Positions 17,377 to 26,235 are shown, counted from the first letter of the stretch. The stretch is 64,000 nucleotides of DNA from Acidimicrobiales bacterium (GCA_030040015.1 JASHUM010000079.1:1-64000), one strand, 5' to 3'. Made by a program: numbers and translations. Notes: generated by a model from the sequence alone, not told the origin.

Positions 17377-17382
17377 TAAGGT
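17377..17382 (+). promoter_or_regulatory. Candidate -10 for sodN
   Basis: TAAGGT with TTCAGC 16 bp upstream could form a promoter for sodN, leaving a leader of roughly 40 nt that contains an AGGGAG ribosome site. It lies in the short sodX-sodN divergent region. The match is modest. Confidence 0.3.
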
Positions 17383-17427
17383 GGTCACGGACGGACAATT
17401 TCTCCTGATCGAAGGGAGCCTCGCCCC

Positions 17428-17868
17428 ATGCGTATCGCGGACCGCCTCCTCGCCACCCTCGACCGGTTCTCCCCCCCCGACACCGTGCACGCCCACTGCG
17501 ACCTCCCGTGCGGCGTCTACGACCCGGCGCAGGCCCGCATCGAGGCGCAATCGGTCAAGGCCATCCAGGAGCGCTACCAGAGCGCCGAGAAGACCAAGTC
17601 GGCCGCCGAGAGCGTCGAGGACTACCGGACCCGGTGCCTGGCCATCAAGGAGGAGCGAGCCAACCTGGTGAAGGAGCACCTGTGGGTCCTGTGGACGGAT
17701 TACTTCAAGCCCGAGCACAAGGAGAAGTACCCCCAGCTCCACGACCTCTTCTGGACCGCCACCAAGGAGGCCGGCCTGTCCAAGAAGTCCCAGGACCCGG
17801 CCCAGGGTCAGAAGCTCCTCGACCTCATCGGCGAGATCGACACGATCTTCTGGGAGACCAAGAAGTAG
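17428..17868 (+). CDS. sodN: Nickel superoxide dismutase
   Basis: Disproportionates superoxide with a nickel centre. The 146-residue precursor has a 22-residue N-terminal extension ending in TVHA and then the diagnostic nickel hook HCDLPCGVYDP, with His1, Cys2 and Cys6 of the mature enzyme intact. The rest is the four-helix-bundle subunit of the hexamer. A GGGAG ribosome site lies ahead of ATG 17428. The maturation protease gene is divergent and adjacent, so the system looks complete apart from nickel uptake and its regulator, which are not in the window. Confidence 0.96.
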   Translation: MRIADRLLATLDRFSPPDTVHAHCDLPCGVYDPAQARIEAQSVKAIQERYQSAEKTKSAAESVEDYRTRCLAIKEERANLVKEHLWVLWTDYFKPEHKEKYPQLHDLFWTATKEAGLSKKSQDPAQGQKLLDLIGEIDTIFWETKK

Positions 17869-17888
17869 GTCTCTCGCCCCGGGTCGGC

Positions 17889-18098
17889 TCAGCCCAGGGC
17901 GATGGGCAGGTGGGCCGAGCAGTGGCGAGCGGCGGGCCGCTCGGCCAGCACCGAGGCGTCGAGTGCGGTCCCGCACACCTCGCACGTCCCGTAGCTGCCC
18001 TCGGCCAAGCGGTCGAGGGCTCGGGCCACGTCCTCGACCTCGGCCTCGAGGGTGTCGACGGTGTGGAGATCGAAGCCTTGCGCCGGCCGCCCGTCCAT
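17889..18098 (-). CDS. TraR/DksA-type zinc-finger protein (short)
   Basis: A 69-residue protein: an N-terminal helix (VDTLEAEVEDVARALDRLAEG) followed by a DksA-like finger GTCEVCG...HCSAHLP. The metal ligands read C-x2-C and C-x2-H, so the fourth canonical cysteine is a histidine. Short DksA/TraR proteins act at the RNA polymerase secondary channel, but a protein this small may do only part of that. ATG 18098 chosen; the long track ORF upstream is shadow of the WS/DGAT gene. Convergent with sodN, 20 bp between stops. Confidence 0.8.
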   Translation of the reverse strand: MDGRPAQGFDLHTVDTLEAEVEDVARALDRLAEGSYGTCEVCGTALDASVLAERPAARHCSAHLPIALG

Positions 18099-18341
18099 CG
18101 CCGCCACACTACCGGCGACCCGTCGAGCACCTGGGGGACCGCGATCGGCGGGCCCGGAGCCCGATGCGACGCCGGGCCCGCCGAGCGGAACGCTCCTCAC
18201 CCACTTCCGCTTCGAAGGAGCTATCGGAGCCGATCGGCCCGGCATTGACCGTGGCGGGCCGGGCGGCACGGGCTTTGTGCGGGAGTTGTCGCGGCCGGCG
18301 TTGGGGCAGGCGGGGAGGTGGGCCAGTACTGTCAGCAGCCG

Positions 18342-19739
18342 ATGAGCTTCGACCGACTGAGCCCCCTGGACGCGTCGTTCCTCCACGCCGAGGACGCCGT
18401 GAGCCACATGCACATCGGCTCGGTGGCCACCTTCGAGGGCCCGGCGCCGGGGTTCAGCGACATCCAGGCCATGGTGCGAGGCAAGCTCTCCCTCGTCCCC
18501 CGCTACCGGCAGGTGGTGCGCTTCGTCCCCTTCGACCTCGGACGTCCGGTGTGGGTGGACGACCCCCACTTCGCCCTGGACTACCACCTCCGCCACACGG
18601 CGCTGCCCTCCCCGGGCGACGACACCCAGCTGCGGGCCCTGGTGGGACGGGTGATGGGCCAACAGCTCGACCGGGCCAAGCCCCTGTGGGAGATCTGGGT
18701 GGCCGAGGGCCTGGCCGGAGGACGGTGGGCGATGGTGGCCAAGACGCACCACTCCCTGGTGGACGGCGTGTCGGGCACGGACCTGCTCGCCGTGATCATG
18801 GACCTGAGCCCCGACGCCTCTCCCATCCCGGCCGACGACTGGGCGCCGGGCCCGGTGCCGAGCGGGGTGCGGTTGGCGGTGGACGCCGTGAGCGGCCTGG
18901 TGCGCAGCCCCTACGAGCAGCTGCGCGCCGTGCGGGCGACGACGAGGGTGCCGCGCCTTGCACTGCACGAGGCGGCCGACGTGGCCCGCGGGCTCGTTAC
19001 CTTCGCCGGCGTCATCAGGCCCACGCCGAAGTCGTCCTTGAACGGCCCGCTCGGGCCGCATCGCCGTTACGCATGGGCGTCGACGTCGGTCGACGACATC
19101 AAACGGGTGCGCAAGGTGCAGGGCGGGACGTTCAACGACGTGGTCCTGGCCGCCATCACCCGTGGCTTTCGCGACTTGCTCACCGGGCGCGGCGAGTCGG
19201 TGGACCGGGTGCTGCGCACCCTGGTCCCGGTGTCGGTGCGCCCCCGGGCCTCGAGCGGCCTGGCCGTCGGTGACGGCACTCTGGCCAACCGGGTCTCGGC
19301 CATGTTCGCCGAGCTCCCGGTGCGCATCGCCGATCCCGTCGAGCGCCTGCACGCCATCACGGCCCAGATGGAGGGGCTCAAGGAGTCCAAGGAAGCGCTC
19401 GCCGGAGAGGCGCTCACCTCGCTGAGCGGCTTCGCCCCGCCCATGCTCCTGGCCCTCGGGATGCGGGTGGCCACCCGGGTGGCCCAGCGCAACGTGAACA
19501 CGGTGACCACCAACGTGCCGGGACCGCAGTTCCCTCTCTACGTCCGGGGCCGGCGCATGCTCGAGGCGTACCCGTACGTCCCCCTGGCCGGACAGGTGCG
19601 CGTCGGGGTGGCCATCTTCTCCTACGACGGCCGGGTCAGCTTCGGCGTGACCGGCGACAGGGACACGACGCCGGACATCGACGTCCTGTGCGGGGGCATC
19701 GAGCTCGGCATGGAGGAGCTGTTGGCCCGGTGTCGGTGA
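18342..19739 (+). CDS. Wax ester synthase / diacylglycerol acyltransferase (WS/DGAT)
   Basis: Acyl-CoA dependent acyltransferase that makes triacylglycerol or wax esters for storage. The 465-residue protein has the catalytic KTHHSLVDGVSG (HHxxxDG), an N-terminal LSPLDASFLHAE signature, and the C-terminal VTTNVPGPQFPLY motif. I start it at ATG 18342 (MSFDRLSP), the usual N-terminus; the track adds 8 residues. The stop overlaps the next gene's GTG. A TACTGT sequence 9 bp before the ATG may be a -10. Confidence 0.92.
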   Translation: MSFDRLSPLDASFLHAEDAVSHMHIGSVATFEGPAPGFSDIQAMVRGKLSLVPRYRQVVRFVPFDLGRPVWVDDPHFALDYHLRHTALPSPGDDTQLRALVGRVMGQQLDRAKPLWEIWVAEGLAGGRWAMVAKTHHSLVDGVSGTDLLAVIMDLSPDASPIPADDWAPGPVPSGVRLAVDAVSGLVRSPYEQLRAVRATTRVPRLALHEAADVARGLVTFAGVIRPTPKSSLNGPLGPHRRYAWASTSVDDIKRVRKVQGGTFNDVVLAAITRGFRDLLTGRGESVDRVLRTLVPVSVRPRASSGLAVGDGTLANRVSAMFAELPVRIADPVERLHAITAQMEGLKESKEALAGEALTSLSGFAPPMLLALGMRVATRVAQRNVNTVTTNVPGPQFPLYVRGRRMLEAYPYVPLAGQVRVGVAIFSYDGRVSFGVTGDRDTTPDIDVLCGGIELGMEELLARCR

Positions 19740-20782
19740 CCGAAACGGTGGCGCAGAGCGAGGAAAGCTTGGGCCGGGGCCCGCGCATCGGCCTCGTGCT
19801 CGGCGCCGGGGGCGTGGCCGGGATCGCCTACCACGCCGGCATCCTCGCCGCCTTGTCCGAGGCGCTGGGCTGGGACCCGCGCACCGCCGACGTGGTGGTG
19901 GGGACGTCGGCAGGATCGGTCACGGCGGCGGGGCTGCGCGCCGGGCTGAGCGCCGGCGACGTGTTCGCCCGTTGCGTGGGGACACCGCTCACCCCCGAGG
20001 GCGCCGCCGTGCTGGCGACCGCGGACGCCGCCGTCGACGGCCGTGACTTCCTCTCGGACCAAGCCCGCTTCACCCTGGTGCCGGCCGCACTGCGGGTGGT
20101 GTGGGCCGCCGGGCGGCGCCCGGGTCGGGTCCGGCCCGGGGCGGTGCTGGCCGGGTTGCTCCCGCCCGGCCGGGTGTCGACCTCGGTGATCGCCGACAGC
20201 GTGGCGGCCATGTTCCCCGACGGGTGGCCGTCGCGTCCCACGTGGATCTGCGCCGTGCACCTCGACGACGGTGTGCTCACCGAGTTCGGGCGCCACGGCG
20301 CGCCGCCGGCGGGCATGGGCCAGGCGGTCGCCGCCTCGTGCGCCATTCCCGGCTACTTCACCCCGGTGCCCATCGGCGGGGTTCGCTACGTGGACGGCGG
20401 CGCCCATTCGACCAGCAACCTGGCCACCGTGGCCGACGAGGACCTGGACCTGGTGGTGGTGAGCGCGCCCATGGCCCGAGCCGGGGCTCGCCCGTCGTTC
20501 CCCGACGGCATTCCCGCCGCGCTGGGGGCCGCGGGCAGGGAGCTCAACCGCCTGCAGCTGCAGCTGGAGGCCCGGAGGCTCCGGGCACGGGGAACCGAGG
20601 TCGTGGCCTTCTCGCCCACGCTCCAGGACCGTTCGGTCATGGGGCTGAACCCGATGGACCCGGCCCGGCGCGAGCCCATCGCCCGTCAAGCCCGCCGATC
20701 GGCGCTCACCCGACTGGCCCGCCCGGACGTGGCGGAACGCCTGGCTCCGCTCGGCGCCGGGGCCCGGCGCCAGCCCGCCTAG
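19736..20782 (+). CDS. Patatin-like phospholipase
   Basis: Serine lipid acyl hydrolase of 348 residues. The oxyanion loop is GLVLGAGGVAGIAYHAG, the nucleophile serine lies in VVVGTSAGSVTAAG, and the catalytic Asp in RYVDGGAHSTSNL. GTG 19736 overlaps the WS/DGAT stop as GTGA, so the two are likely co-translated. A lipase coupled to a triacylglycerol or wax synthase suggests turnover or remodelling of the same lipid pool. No signal peptide or membrane helix is visible. Confidence 0.9.
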   Translation: MTETVAQSEESLGRGPRIGLVLGAGGVAGIAYHAGILAALSEALGWDPRTADVVVGTSAGSVTAAGLRAGLSAGDVFARCVGTPLTPEGAAVLATADAAVDGRDFLSDQARFTLVPAALRVVWAAGRRPGRVRPGAVLAGLLPPGRVSTSVIADSVAAMFPDGWPSRPTWICAVHLDDGVLTEFGRHGAPPAGMGQAVAASCAIPGYFTPVPIGGVRYVDGGAHSTSNLATVADEDLDLVVVSAPMARAGARPSFPDGIPAALGAAGRELNRLQLQLEARRLRARGTEVVAFSPTLQDRSVMGLNPMDPARREPIARQARRSALTRLARPDVAERLAPLGAGARRQPA

Positions 20783-20790
20783 CCGTCCCC

Positions 20791-21873
20791 TCAGCTCGAG
20801 GCGGCCTCGGCGGTGGCCCGCACGTGGGCCATGCGCTGTGCGTCGAGGGCCTCGGCTTGTGCCTCGTCGTTGGCGATCTCGGCGTCGAGGTCGGTGTCGG
20901 CGAAGCCCAGCACCCCCATGTCGTCGAAGGCCTTGGTGATGCGTGGCCCCCACAGCCCGATGTCCTTCAGCACGGGCACGATGCGCATGAAGAGGAAGCC
21001 CCGGAACCGGGTGGTGAGCTCGCTGGTGGCCACGTACTCGGTGAGCTCCTTGGGCAACTCGAGACGCTCGAAGATCTCTTCGCCCAGGAACCGGTCGCGC
21101 ATGCGATAACAGGCGTCCACGCAGAACTCCTCGCGTTCGTCGCGCTCGGCTTGGGTGAGCTCGGGGTAGTAGTCGCGCAACGCCAGGCGGCCGAAGGTCA
21201 CGTGCCGGGCCTCGTCCTGCATGACATAGGCATTGATGGCCTTGCCCAGCGGCTCGGTGGCCGTGTTCCGGATGAACCCGAACGCAGCCAGGGCCAGGCC
21301 CTCGATGAGCACCTGCATGCCGAGGTAGGTGAAGTCCCACCGGCTGTCGTTGAGCACGTCGTTCAACAGGCTCTTCAAGTTGGGGTTGAGCGGGTACACG
21401 AGCTGCAGCTTCTCGTACAGGTACCGGCTGTAGACCTCCACGTGGCGCGCCTCGTCGATGACCTGGGTGGCGGCGTAGAATTTGGAGTCGATGTCGGGGA
21501 CGGTCTGCACGATCTTCGCCGTGCAGATGAGCGCCCCCTGCTCCCCGTGCATGAACTGGCTGAATCTCCACGCCTCGGTGTGGTGGCGCAACACGGCCTT
21601 CTGGCGGGCGTCCATCTTGTCCCACCACGGGGTCCCGGCGATGGGGTTGAGCTCCTCGGGAAGCCCGAGGGGATTGTCCAAGTCGATGTCGATGGACCAG
21701 TCGAGGCGGTCCTTGGCGATCCACTGCCGGCGCGTACCCTTGTCGTAGAGACGGAGCAACTGGTCTCGCCCATCGGTGTAGTCGAAGTCGAACACCGTGG
21801 TGCCCGGTGAGTCCACCAGCCACTGCTGGCTGTCGGAGCCGTTCGCTGTCGGCGCCCTGCCCTCGTCCCCCAT
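20791..21873 (-). CDS. Ferritin-like diiron protein
   Basis: About 360 residues, mostly helical, with ligand sets typical of carboxylate-bridged diiron proteins: GEQGALICTAKI, then IDEARHVEVYSRYL (E-x2-H) and, about 80 residues later, QDEARHVTFGRLAL (E-x2-H). This fits the ferritin/ribonucleotide reductase R2-like oxidase superfamily; the specific reaction, such as desaturation or N-oxygenation, is not determined. ATG 21873 has a GGGAGGG ribosome site, and the track's longer start adds unconserved residues. Convergent with the patatin gene, so a lipid-modifying role is possible but unproven. Confidence 0.78.
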   Translation of the reverse strand: MGDEGRAPTANGSDSQQWLVDSPGTTVFDFDYTDGRDQLLRLYDKGTRRQWIAKDRLDWSIDIDLDNPLGLPEELNPIAGTPWWDKMDARQKAVLRHHTEAWRFSQFMHGEQGALICTAKIVQTVPDIDSKFYAATQVIDEARHVEVYSRYLYEKLQLVYPLNPNLKSLLNDVLNDSRWDFTYLGMQVLIEGLALAAFGFIRNTATEPLGKAINAYVMQDEARHVTFGRLALRDYYPELTQAERDEREEFCVDACYRMRDRFLGEEIFERLELPKELTEYVATSELTTRFRGFLFMRIVPVLKDIGLWGPRITKAFDDMGVLGFADTDLDAEIANDEAQAEALDAQRMAHVRATAEAASS

Positions 21874-21964
21874 GGCCCTCCCTTCGGCCCATCCACCGCC
21901 GCCCCCCGGGACCCCCACCCTACGACCCAGGCCGAACCAGCACCACGGGCCCCCCGGCTCGCCA

Positions 21965-22744
21965 TCATCCTGGCCGCTGGCCCCAGAAGAGGACGCGCTT
22001 GAAGGGGTAGAAGTACGGCTCTCTGTCACCGAGAGCGTGCTCGAGACGCCGGCGGTACTCGGCCACGAACCGGTCGAACTCGTCGGGCCCGAGGACGCCC
22101 TTGAAGCGAGTGAGCGACGAGCCCTTCACCCACTCGACCACCTCGGTGCGGCTCGAGAGGAGATGCCCGTACACCTGGAGGCGCACCTGCTGCGAGGCGA
22201 AGCCGAGCTCGTGGAGGAGCTCCGCATAGGCCGCCGGGGCGAGCACGTTGGTCGCCACCGGATCGGCCGGCGCCCTGGAACCGAGCCACTCCTCGGCCAG
22301 GGTCTGGAGCACGATGTGGGAGGGATGGTCGGCATTGGCCGGCACCTGGACGGCCAGCTGGCCGCCGGGGCCCAGCGCCTCCGACCACTGCCGCAGGACT
22401 CGCCGGTGGTCGGCCACCCAGTGCAAGGCGGCGTTGGAGAGCACGACGTCGTACCCCTCACCGGTCCACGTGGCGATGTCGGCTTGGACGAACCGGATGC
22501 CGGGGCCCTGGTGCCCCCCAGCCTGGGCCAGCATCGACGGAGACGAGTCGACCCCGAGCGTGGAGGTGGCACCGCTCCGGTCGTGCAGGGCAGCGGTCAG
22601 CCGGCCGTCGCCGCAGCCGAGGTCCACGACCACGGGGGCGTCCGCCGGGGCCAACAGGGCCACGAGGTCCCAGAAGGGTTGCTCGCGCTCCGCCGCGAAG
22701 CGGTTGTACTGGTCGGGGTTCCAGGCGGAGGGAACGGAGGACAA
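21965..22744 (-). CDS. SAM-dependent methyltransferase (trans-aconitate methyltransferase-like)
   Basis: Class I methyltransferase of about 259 residues. The SAM site is VVVDLGCGDGRLTAAL, followed by LGVDSSPSML, IRFVQADIATW and the Tam-type VLSNAALHWVADH. The overall text resembles trans-aconitate 2-methyltransferase, which esterifies trans-aconitate. The start is uncertain: a TTG at 22744 is the best available codon before SAWNPDQYNRF; the track's longer form runs into the rrf2 gene. It follows rrf2 on the same strand by 32 bp. Confidence 0.8.
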   Translation of the reverse strand: MSSVPSAWNPDQYNRFAAEREQPFWDLVALLAPADAPVVVDLGCGDGRLTAALHDRSGATSTLGVDSSPSMLAQAGGHQGPGIRFVQADIATWTGEGYDVVLSNAALHWVADHRRVLRQWSEALGPGGQLAVQVPANADHPSHIVLQTLAEEWLGSRAPADPVATNVLAPAAYAELLHELGFASQQVRLQVYGHLLSSRTEVVEWVKGSSLTRFKGVLGPDEFDRFVAEYRRRLEHALGDREPYFYPFKRVLFWGQRPG

Positions 22745-22776
22745 CGACCGGTCGTGTGAGGACGACGCGCCTCCGC

Positions 22777-23253
22777 TCAGCGAAGGCGCGGCTCCCAGGC
22801 GTCGGGATCGGCGGTGAGCCGGGCCACCGGGGCGGGGAGCCTTCCCCGGACCACGTCCTCGAGCGTGACCCGCTCGAGGACCGAGCGCAGGCTGGCCCGG
22901 ACGGCCACCCACACGTCCTGGAGGTGCTCGGCCGCACCCTGGTAGCTCGCCGCCTCGGGACGAAGCCCGCGCACCTCGGCCAGGGGGCCGTCGAGTGAGC
23001 GCATGACGTCGGCCACGGTGATCTTGGACGCGGGCCGGGCCAGACGGTATCCCCGGTCCCCACCCCGCTGGCTCGAGACCAACCCGGCTCGACGCAGGTC
23101 GTTCAGGATCGCCCCGACGAACTTGGTGGGCATGCCCTGGGCCTGCGCCAGGGCCTCAGCGGTGCAGGCGTCGTCGCGATCGGCGAGCGTGAGCAGGGCG
23201 CGCATCCCGTAGTCGACCTTGGCGGAGATGTGCACCGGGACATTGTGGCCCAT
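22777..23253 (-). CDS. Rrf2-family transcriptional regulator
   Basis: Winged-helix regulator of 158 residues: HISAKVDYGMRALLTLA, the recognition region GMPTKFVGAILNDLRRAGLVSSQRGGDRGYRL, and a dimerisation helix. Rrf2 members such as IscR and NsrR bind Fe-S clusters through three cysteines; here only one Cys (DDACTAEALAQ) is visible, so cluster sensing of that type is unlikely. It starts 17 bp after the pstB stop, so it may share the pst transcript. Start ATG 23253; GTG six codons later is an alternative. Confidence 0.87.
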   Translation of the reverse strand: MGHNVPVHISAKVDYGMRALLTLADRDDACTAEALAQAQGMPTKFVGAILNDLRRAGLVSSQRGGDRGYRLARPASKITVADVMRSLDGPLAEVRGLRPEAASYQGAAEHLQDVWVAVRASLRSVLERVTLEDVVRGRLPAPVARLTADPDAWEPRLR

Positions 23254-23270
23254 GGGTCCGGCCGAGGGGC

Positions 23271-24113
23271 TCAACCGACGTGGCCGGTCACGTACTGCTT
23301 GGTGCGCTCGTCGCTGGGGGAGCCGAACACCTCGGCGGTGGGACCGAACTCGACGAGCTCGCCCACGCGGTCGTCGTCGAGGAGGAACACGGCCGCGTAG
23401 TGCGACACACGGGCGGCCTGGAACATGTTGTGGGTGACGAGGACGACGGTGACCTCGCGGGCCAGGTCGTCGAGCAACGCCTCGACCTTCCCGGTGGCGA
23501 CCGGGTCGAGGGCCGAGGTGGGCTCGTCCATGAGCAACACCTCGGGTTCGACGGCGAGGGCGCGGGCGATGCACAGCCGCTGCTGCTGGCCGCCCGACAG
23601 ACGGATGGCCGGCTGATGGAGGCGGTCCTTGACCAGATCCCACAGTGCGGCGTGCCGGAGGGCCGACTCCGCCGCGAGGGAGAGCACCTTCTTGTTGCGG
23701 ATGCCGTTGAAGCGAAGCCCGGACACCACGTTGTCGAAGATGCTCATGGTGGGGAACGGATTCGGTCGCTGGAACACCATCCCCACCCGACTGCGCACCA
23801 CCTCGGGAAGCGTGTCCTTGGCGTACACGTCGAGATCGCCGAGGCGGACGGTGCCCCGCACCTCGCCCCCGGCGTGGTCGTGCAGCCGGTTGATGGCGCG
23901 CAGGACGGTGGTCTTGCCGCACCCCGAGGGACCCACCATGGTCGTGATGCGGCGAGCAGGAATGTCGAAAGTCACGTTGCGCACGCCCACGTGCGAACCG
24001 AAGCGGACGCTCACGTCCTCGAGGGTGACGGCGGCCTGCAGCACGGGAGCGTCCTCACCGCCGTGACGGCGGGCGGCCTCGAGGGCCAGGGCGGCAGGAG
24101 AGGAGGCGGTCAT
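23271..24113 (-). CDS. pstB: Phosphate ABC transporter ATP-binding protein PstB
   Basis: ATPase of the high-affinity phosphate importer. The 280-residue protein has Walker A MVGPSGCGKTTVLRAINRLHD, the PstB-type MVFQRPNPFPTMSI Q-loop, signature RLSGGQQQRLCIARAL, Walker B VLLMDEPTSALDP and the switch His in LVTHNM. It begins 18 bp after pstS, with no room for the membrane subunits pstC and pstA that usually lie between them. Those must be elsewhere if the transporter works. Confidence 0.95.
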   Translation of the reverse strand: MTASSPAALALEAARRHGGEDAPVLQAAVTLEDVSVRFGSHVGVRNVTFDIPARRITTMVGPSGCGKTTVLRAINRLHDHAGGEVRGTVRLGDLDVYAKDTLPEVVRSRVGMVFQRPNPFPTMSIFDNVVSGLRFNGIRNKKVLSLAAESALRHAALWDLVKDRLHQPAIRLSGGQQQRLCIARALAVEPEVLLMDEPTSALDPVATGKVEALLDDLAREVTVVLVTHNMFQAARVSHYAAVFLLDDDRVGELVEFGPTAEVFGSPSDERTKQYVTGHVG

Positions 24114-24131
24114 CGGCGTCGGTGTCGATGC

Positions 24132-25295
24132 TCAGTGCGAGAAGAGCGGTGTCCCGGCCGGGGTCTCGAGCTGGTCGAGCGTCGAGACGGCCAGGGCCAC
24201 GGCGTTGGAGGGCAGGGGCGCGTAGCCGAGGGACTCGGCGGCCTTCTGGCCCGTGGTCACCACGTAGTCGACCAGCTTGCCCAACGCGATCCCGGTGTCC
24301 TGGTTCGACTGGCGCTCATAGAGGAGCGTCCAGGAGAAGTTGGCCAGGGGATACGTGCCCGCTCCGGGTGAGTCGACGATGGAGAAGTTGGTGGCGCTCA
24401 GCGCGCTGGCCTCGGCACCGGCGGCGGCGATGGAGGTCACGGACGGGGCCACGAACTTGCCGGCGCTGTTCTCCAGGGCGGCGTCGACGAACCCGGCCTC
24501 CAGGGCGTAGCCGTACTCGACGAAGCCGATGGCCCCGGCCGTCTGGTGCACGTAGTTGGCCACGCCGGTGTTGAGCTGCTCGCCGATCCCCACGCCGGCG
24601 AGGGGCCAGGTCTTCGAGGGCTTGGTGGTGCCGATCTTGGTCACCCAGGCCGGGGCGGTCTTGATGAGGTAGGCGTCGAGGTCCCAGCCCGGCCCCGAGG
24701 AGTCAGCCCGGTGCACCGGCACGATGGGGAGGTCGGGCAGGCTGCTCACCCCGGTCACCTGGGCGATCCGGGGGTCGTCCCAGTTGGTGATGGTCCCGTC
24801 GAAGATGCCGGCCAACGTCGGGCCGTCGAGCTTCAGGTCCTTCGGGGCGCCGGGGACGTTGTAGCTGATGGCCACCCCGCCCAGGTCGACCGGGACCTGG
24901 AGCACCGTCCCCTGGGTGGCGGCGGCGAGGTCGGTGGCGCTCATGGGGATCTCCGTGTCGCCGAAGTCCACCGTGGCCTGCTGGATGTCTGTGATGCCCA
25001 CGCTGCTGCCGGCGGGCGAATAGTTGACGGTGGTGTGCTTGTCGGCCTTGGAATAGTCGTAGAAGACCTTCTCGAAGAAGGGCTCGATGGAGTTGGCCCC
25101 CGCCCCGGTGAGGGTCACGGGCGTCGAGGTGGAGGTGTCGGTGGTGGCACCGAGGACGCCCCCGGGACCCGAGACGGTCGTGGACGCGGTGGAAGTGGGG
25201 GTCGTCGTGGCGGTGCTCGACGAGCCCGAGCTGCAGGCGGCCGCTGCGGTGGCGAGGGCGACGAGCACGAGGGGGACGACGAAGCGGCGGGGCAT
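24132..25295 (-). CDS. pstS: Phosphate-binding lipoprotein PstS
   Basis: Extracellular phosphate receptor of the Pst importer. The 387-residue precursor starts at ATG 25295 (GAGAGGAG ribosome site) with a lipoprotein signal, MPRRFVVPLVLVALATAAAACSS, where the Cys would be lipidated. A Ser/Thr-rich linker is followed by the PBP domain (TLTGAGANSIEPFFEKV, VNYSPAGSSVGITDI, VDFGDTEIPMS, VPVHRADSSGPG). The AT-rich region upstream probably carries its promoter. Confidence 0.94.
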   Translation of the reverse strand: MPRRFVVPLVLVALATAAAACSSGSSSTATTTPTSTASTTVSGPGGVLGATTDTSTSTPVTLTGAGANSIEPFFEKVFYDYSKADKHTTVNYSPAGSSVGITDIQQATVDFGDTEIPMSATDLAAATQGTVLQVPVDLGGVAISYNVPGAPKDLKLDGPTLAGIFDGTITNWDDPRIAQVTGVSSLPDLPIVPVHRADSSGPGWDLDAYLIKTAPAWVTKIGTTKPSKTWPLAGVGIGEQLNTGVANYVHQTAGAIGFVEYGYALEAGFVDAALENSAGKFVAPSVTSIAAAGAEASALSATNFSIVDSPGAGTYPLANFSWTLLYERQSNQDTGIALGKLVDYVVTTGQKAAESLGYAPLPSNAVALAVSTLDQLETPAGTPLFSH

Positions 25296-25347
25296 GCGGA
25301 GCTCCTCTCGGGGTGGCCCTCCCACGGGCCGGGGCTTCGATCTGCGC

Positions 25348-25372
25348 TTGATCGATTATCTTAAGTGATCAA
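25348..25372 (-). promoter_or_regulatory. AT-rich inverted repeat upstream of pstS
   Basis: TTGATC and GATCAA are separated by 13 bp inside an unusually AT-rich patch (about 25345-25385) in otherwise GC-rich DNA, some 50-75 bp before the pstS start. This is the expected place for the promoter and a phosphate-responsive operator. I do not recognise a standard PHO box, so the regulator is not assigned. Confidence 0.4.
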
Positions 25373-25431
25373 ATCAGATTTATAGGCGAGGAAGCTGAGA
25401 GGGGCGGGCGGGCGCCCGGGCCGTGGCTGGC

Positions 25432-26202
25432 TCAGATGTCGAGCTCGACCACCGGCTGGCTGCCGCCCAGGGCCGACCGGGCGTACCGCATGACCGCCTC
25501 GGGAAGGTCGAGGGAGTCGGCCTCCTCGATGGTGTCGAAGTCGTAGAACGAACCCGGCTCGCCTCGGGGTCCCCACCACACGGCGATGCGTCCCCGGGCG
25601 GTGAGGGCGACCCCGATCACCTGGCCCCGGTCGAGGGCGGGGTCGTCACGAGGCTCGACCAGCCACTGGCCCTGGAAGGCGAGGGTGCGCACCTGGCCGG
25701 TGCGGTGGTCCTCGACGTCGACCTCGATCCGCTCGGACTTCACGGCCTCGAGATCGGGCTCGGGCTCGGCTTCGGGCTCGGTCTGGTACTCGGGCTCGGC
25801 CACGGAGAGCGGCACGGACGCCACCGGAGCGTCTCCCTCCGGCACGAAAAGGCCGGGCTGCAGGTCGGAGAGCCAGGGGATGTCGGAGAGCCTCCGGCCG
25901 TAGCCCACCTCCCGGGAGCTCGCCGCGTCGATGTCCTCGGGGCTCACCAACTGGACCGTCTGGACCGTCGCCTCTCCGCCCGCCGTCACGGCCAGGGCCA
26001 ACGCGGCCGCAACCGTGACGTCGGGCAGGTCGGCAACGGCGTAGGCGTCGGTCTCCCCCAGGGCGAAGTAGAACGCCTCGAGGCTCCCGCCCACGCTCTT
26101 GATCGCCCCCTCGGTCGTTTCCCGCCGGGCTGAGCCCCCCTTGGCCCTGACCCCCTTCACCCCGTCGAGGGTGTAGGTCAGCTTCAGCATGTATTTGGGC
26201 AT
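25432..26202 (-). CDS. GYD-domain protein with an extra C-terminal domain
   Basis: A 256-residue protein. Residues 1-92 form a GYD domain (YMLKLTYTLDGVKGV, VGGSLEAFYFALGETDAYAVADLPD, VQLVSPEDID), a ferredoxin-like dimeric barrel of unknown role. An acidic linker with repeated glutamates (about 125-150) leads to a second conserved-looking domain, RTLAFQGQWLVEPRDD through GSFYDFDTIEEADSLDLP. It is the last gene on the polysaccharide-operon strand, 33 bp after the repeat protein. Cytoplasmic; function unknown. Confidence 0.75.
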   Translation of the reverse strand: MPKYMLKLTYTLDGVKGVRAKGGSARRETTEGAIKSVGGSLEAFYFALGETDAYAVADLPDVTVAAALALAVTAGGEATVQTVQLVSPEDIDAASSREVGYGRRLSDIPWLSDLQPGLFVPEGDAPVASVPLSVAEPEYQTEPEAEPEPDLEAVKSERIEVDVEDHRTGQVRTLAFQGQWLVEPRDDPALDRGQVIGVALTARGRIAVWWGPRGEPGSFYDFDTIEEADSLDLPEAVMRYARSALGGSQPVVELDI

Positions 26203-26235
26203 TGGAGCGAGCCCCTTCCCTCTGGGATCCCTCCC

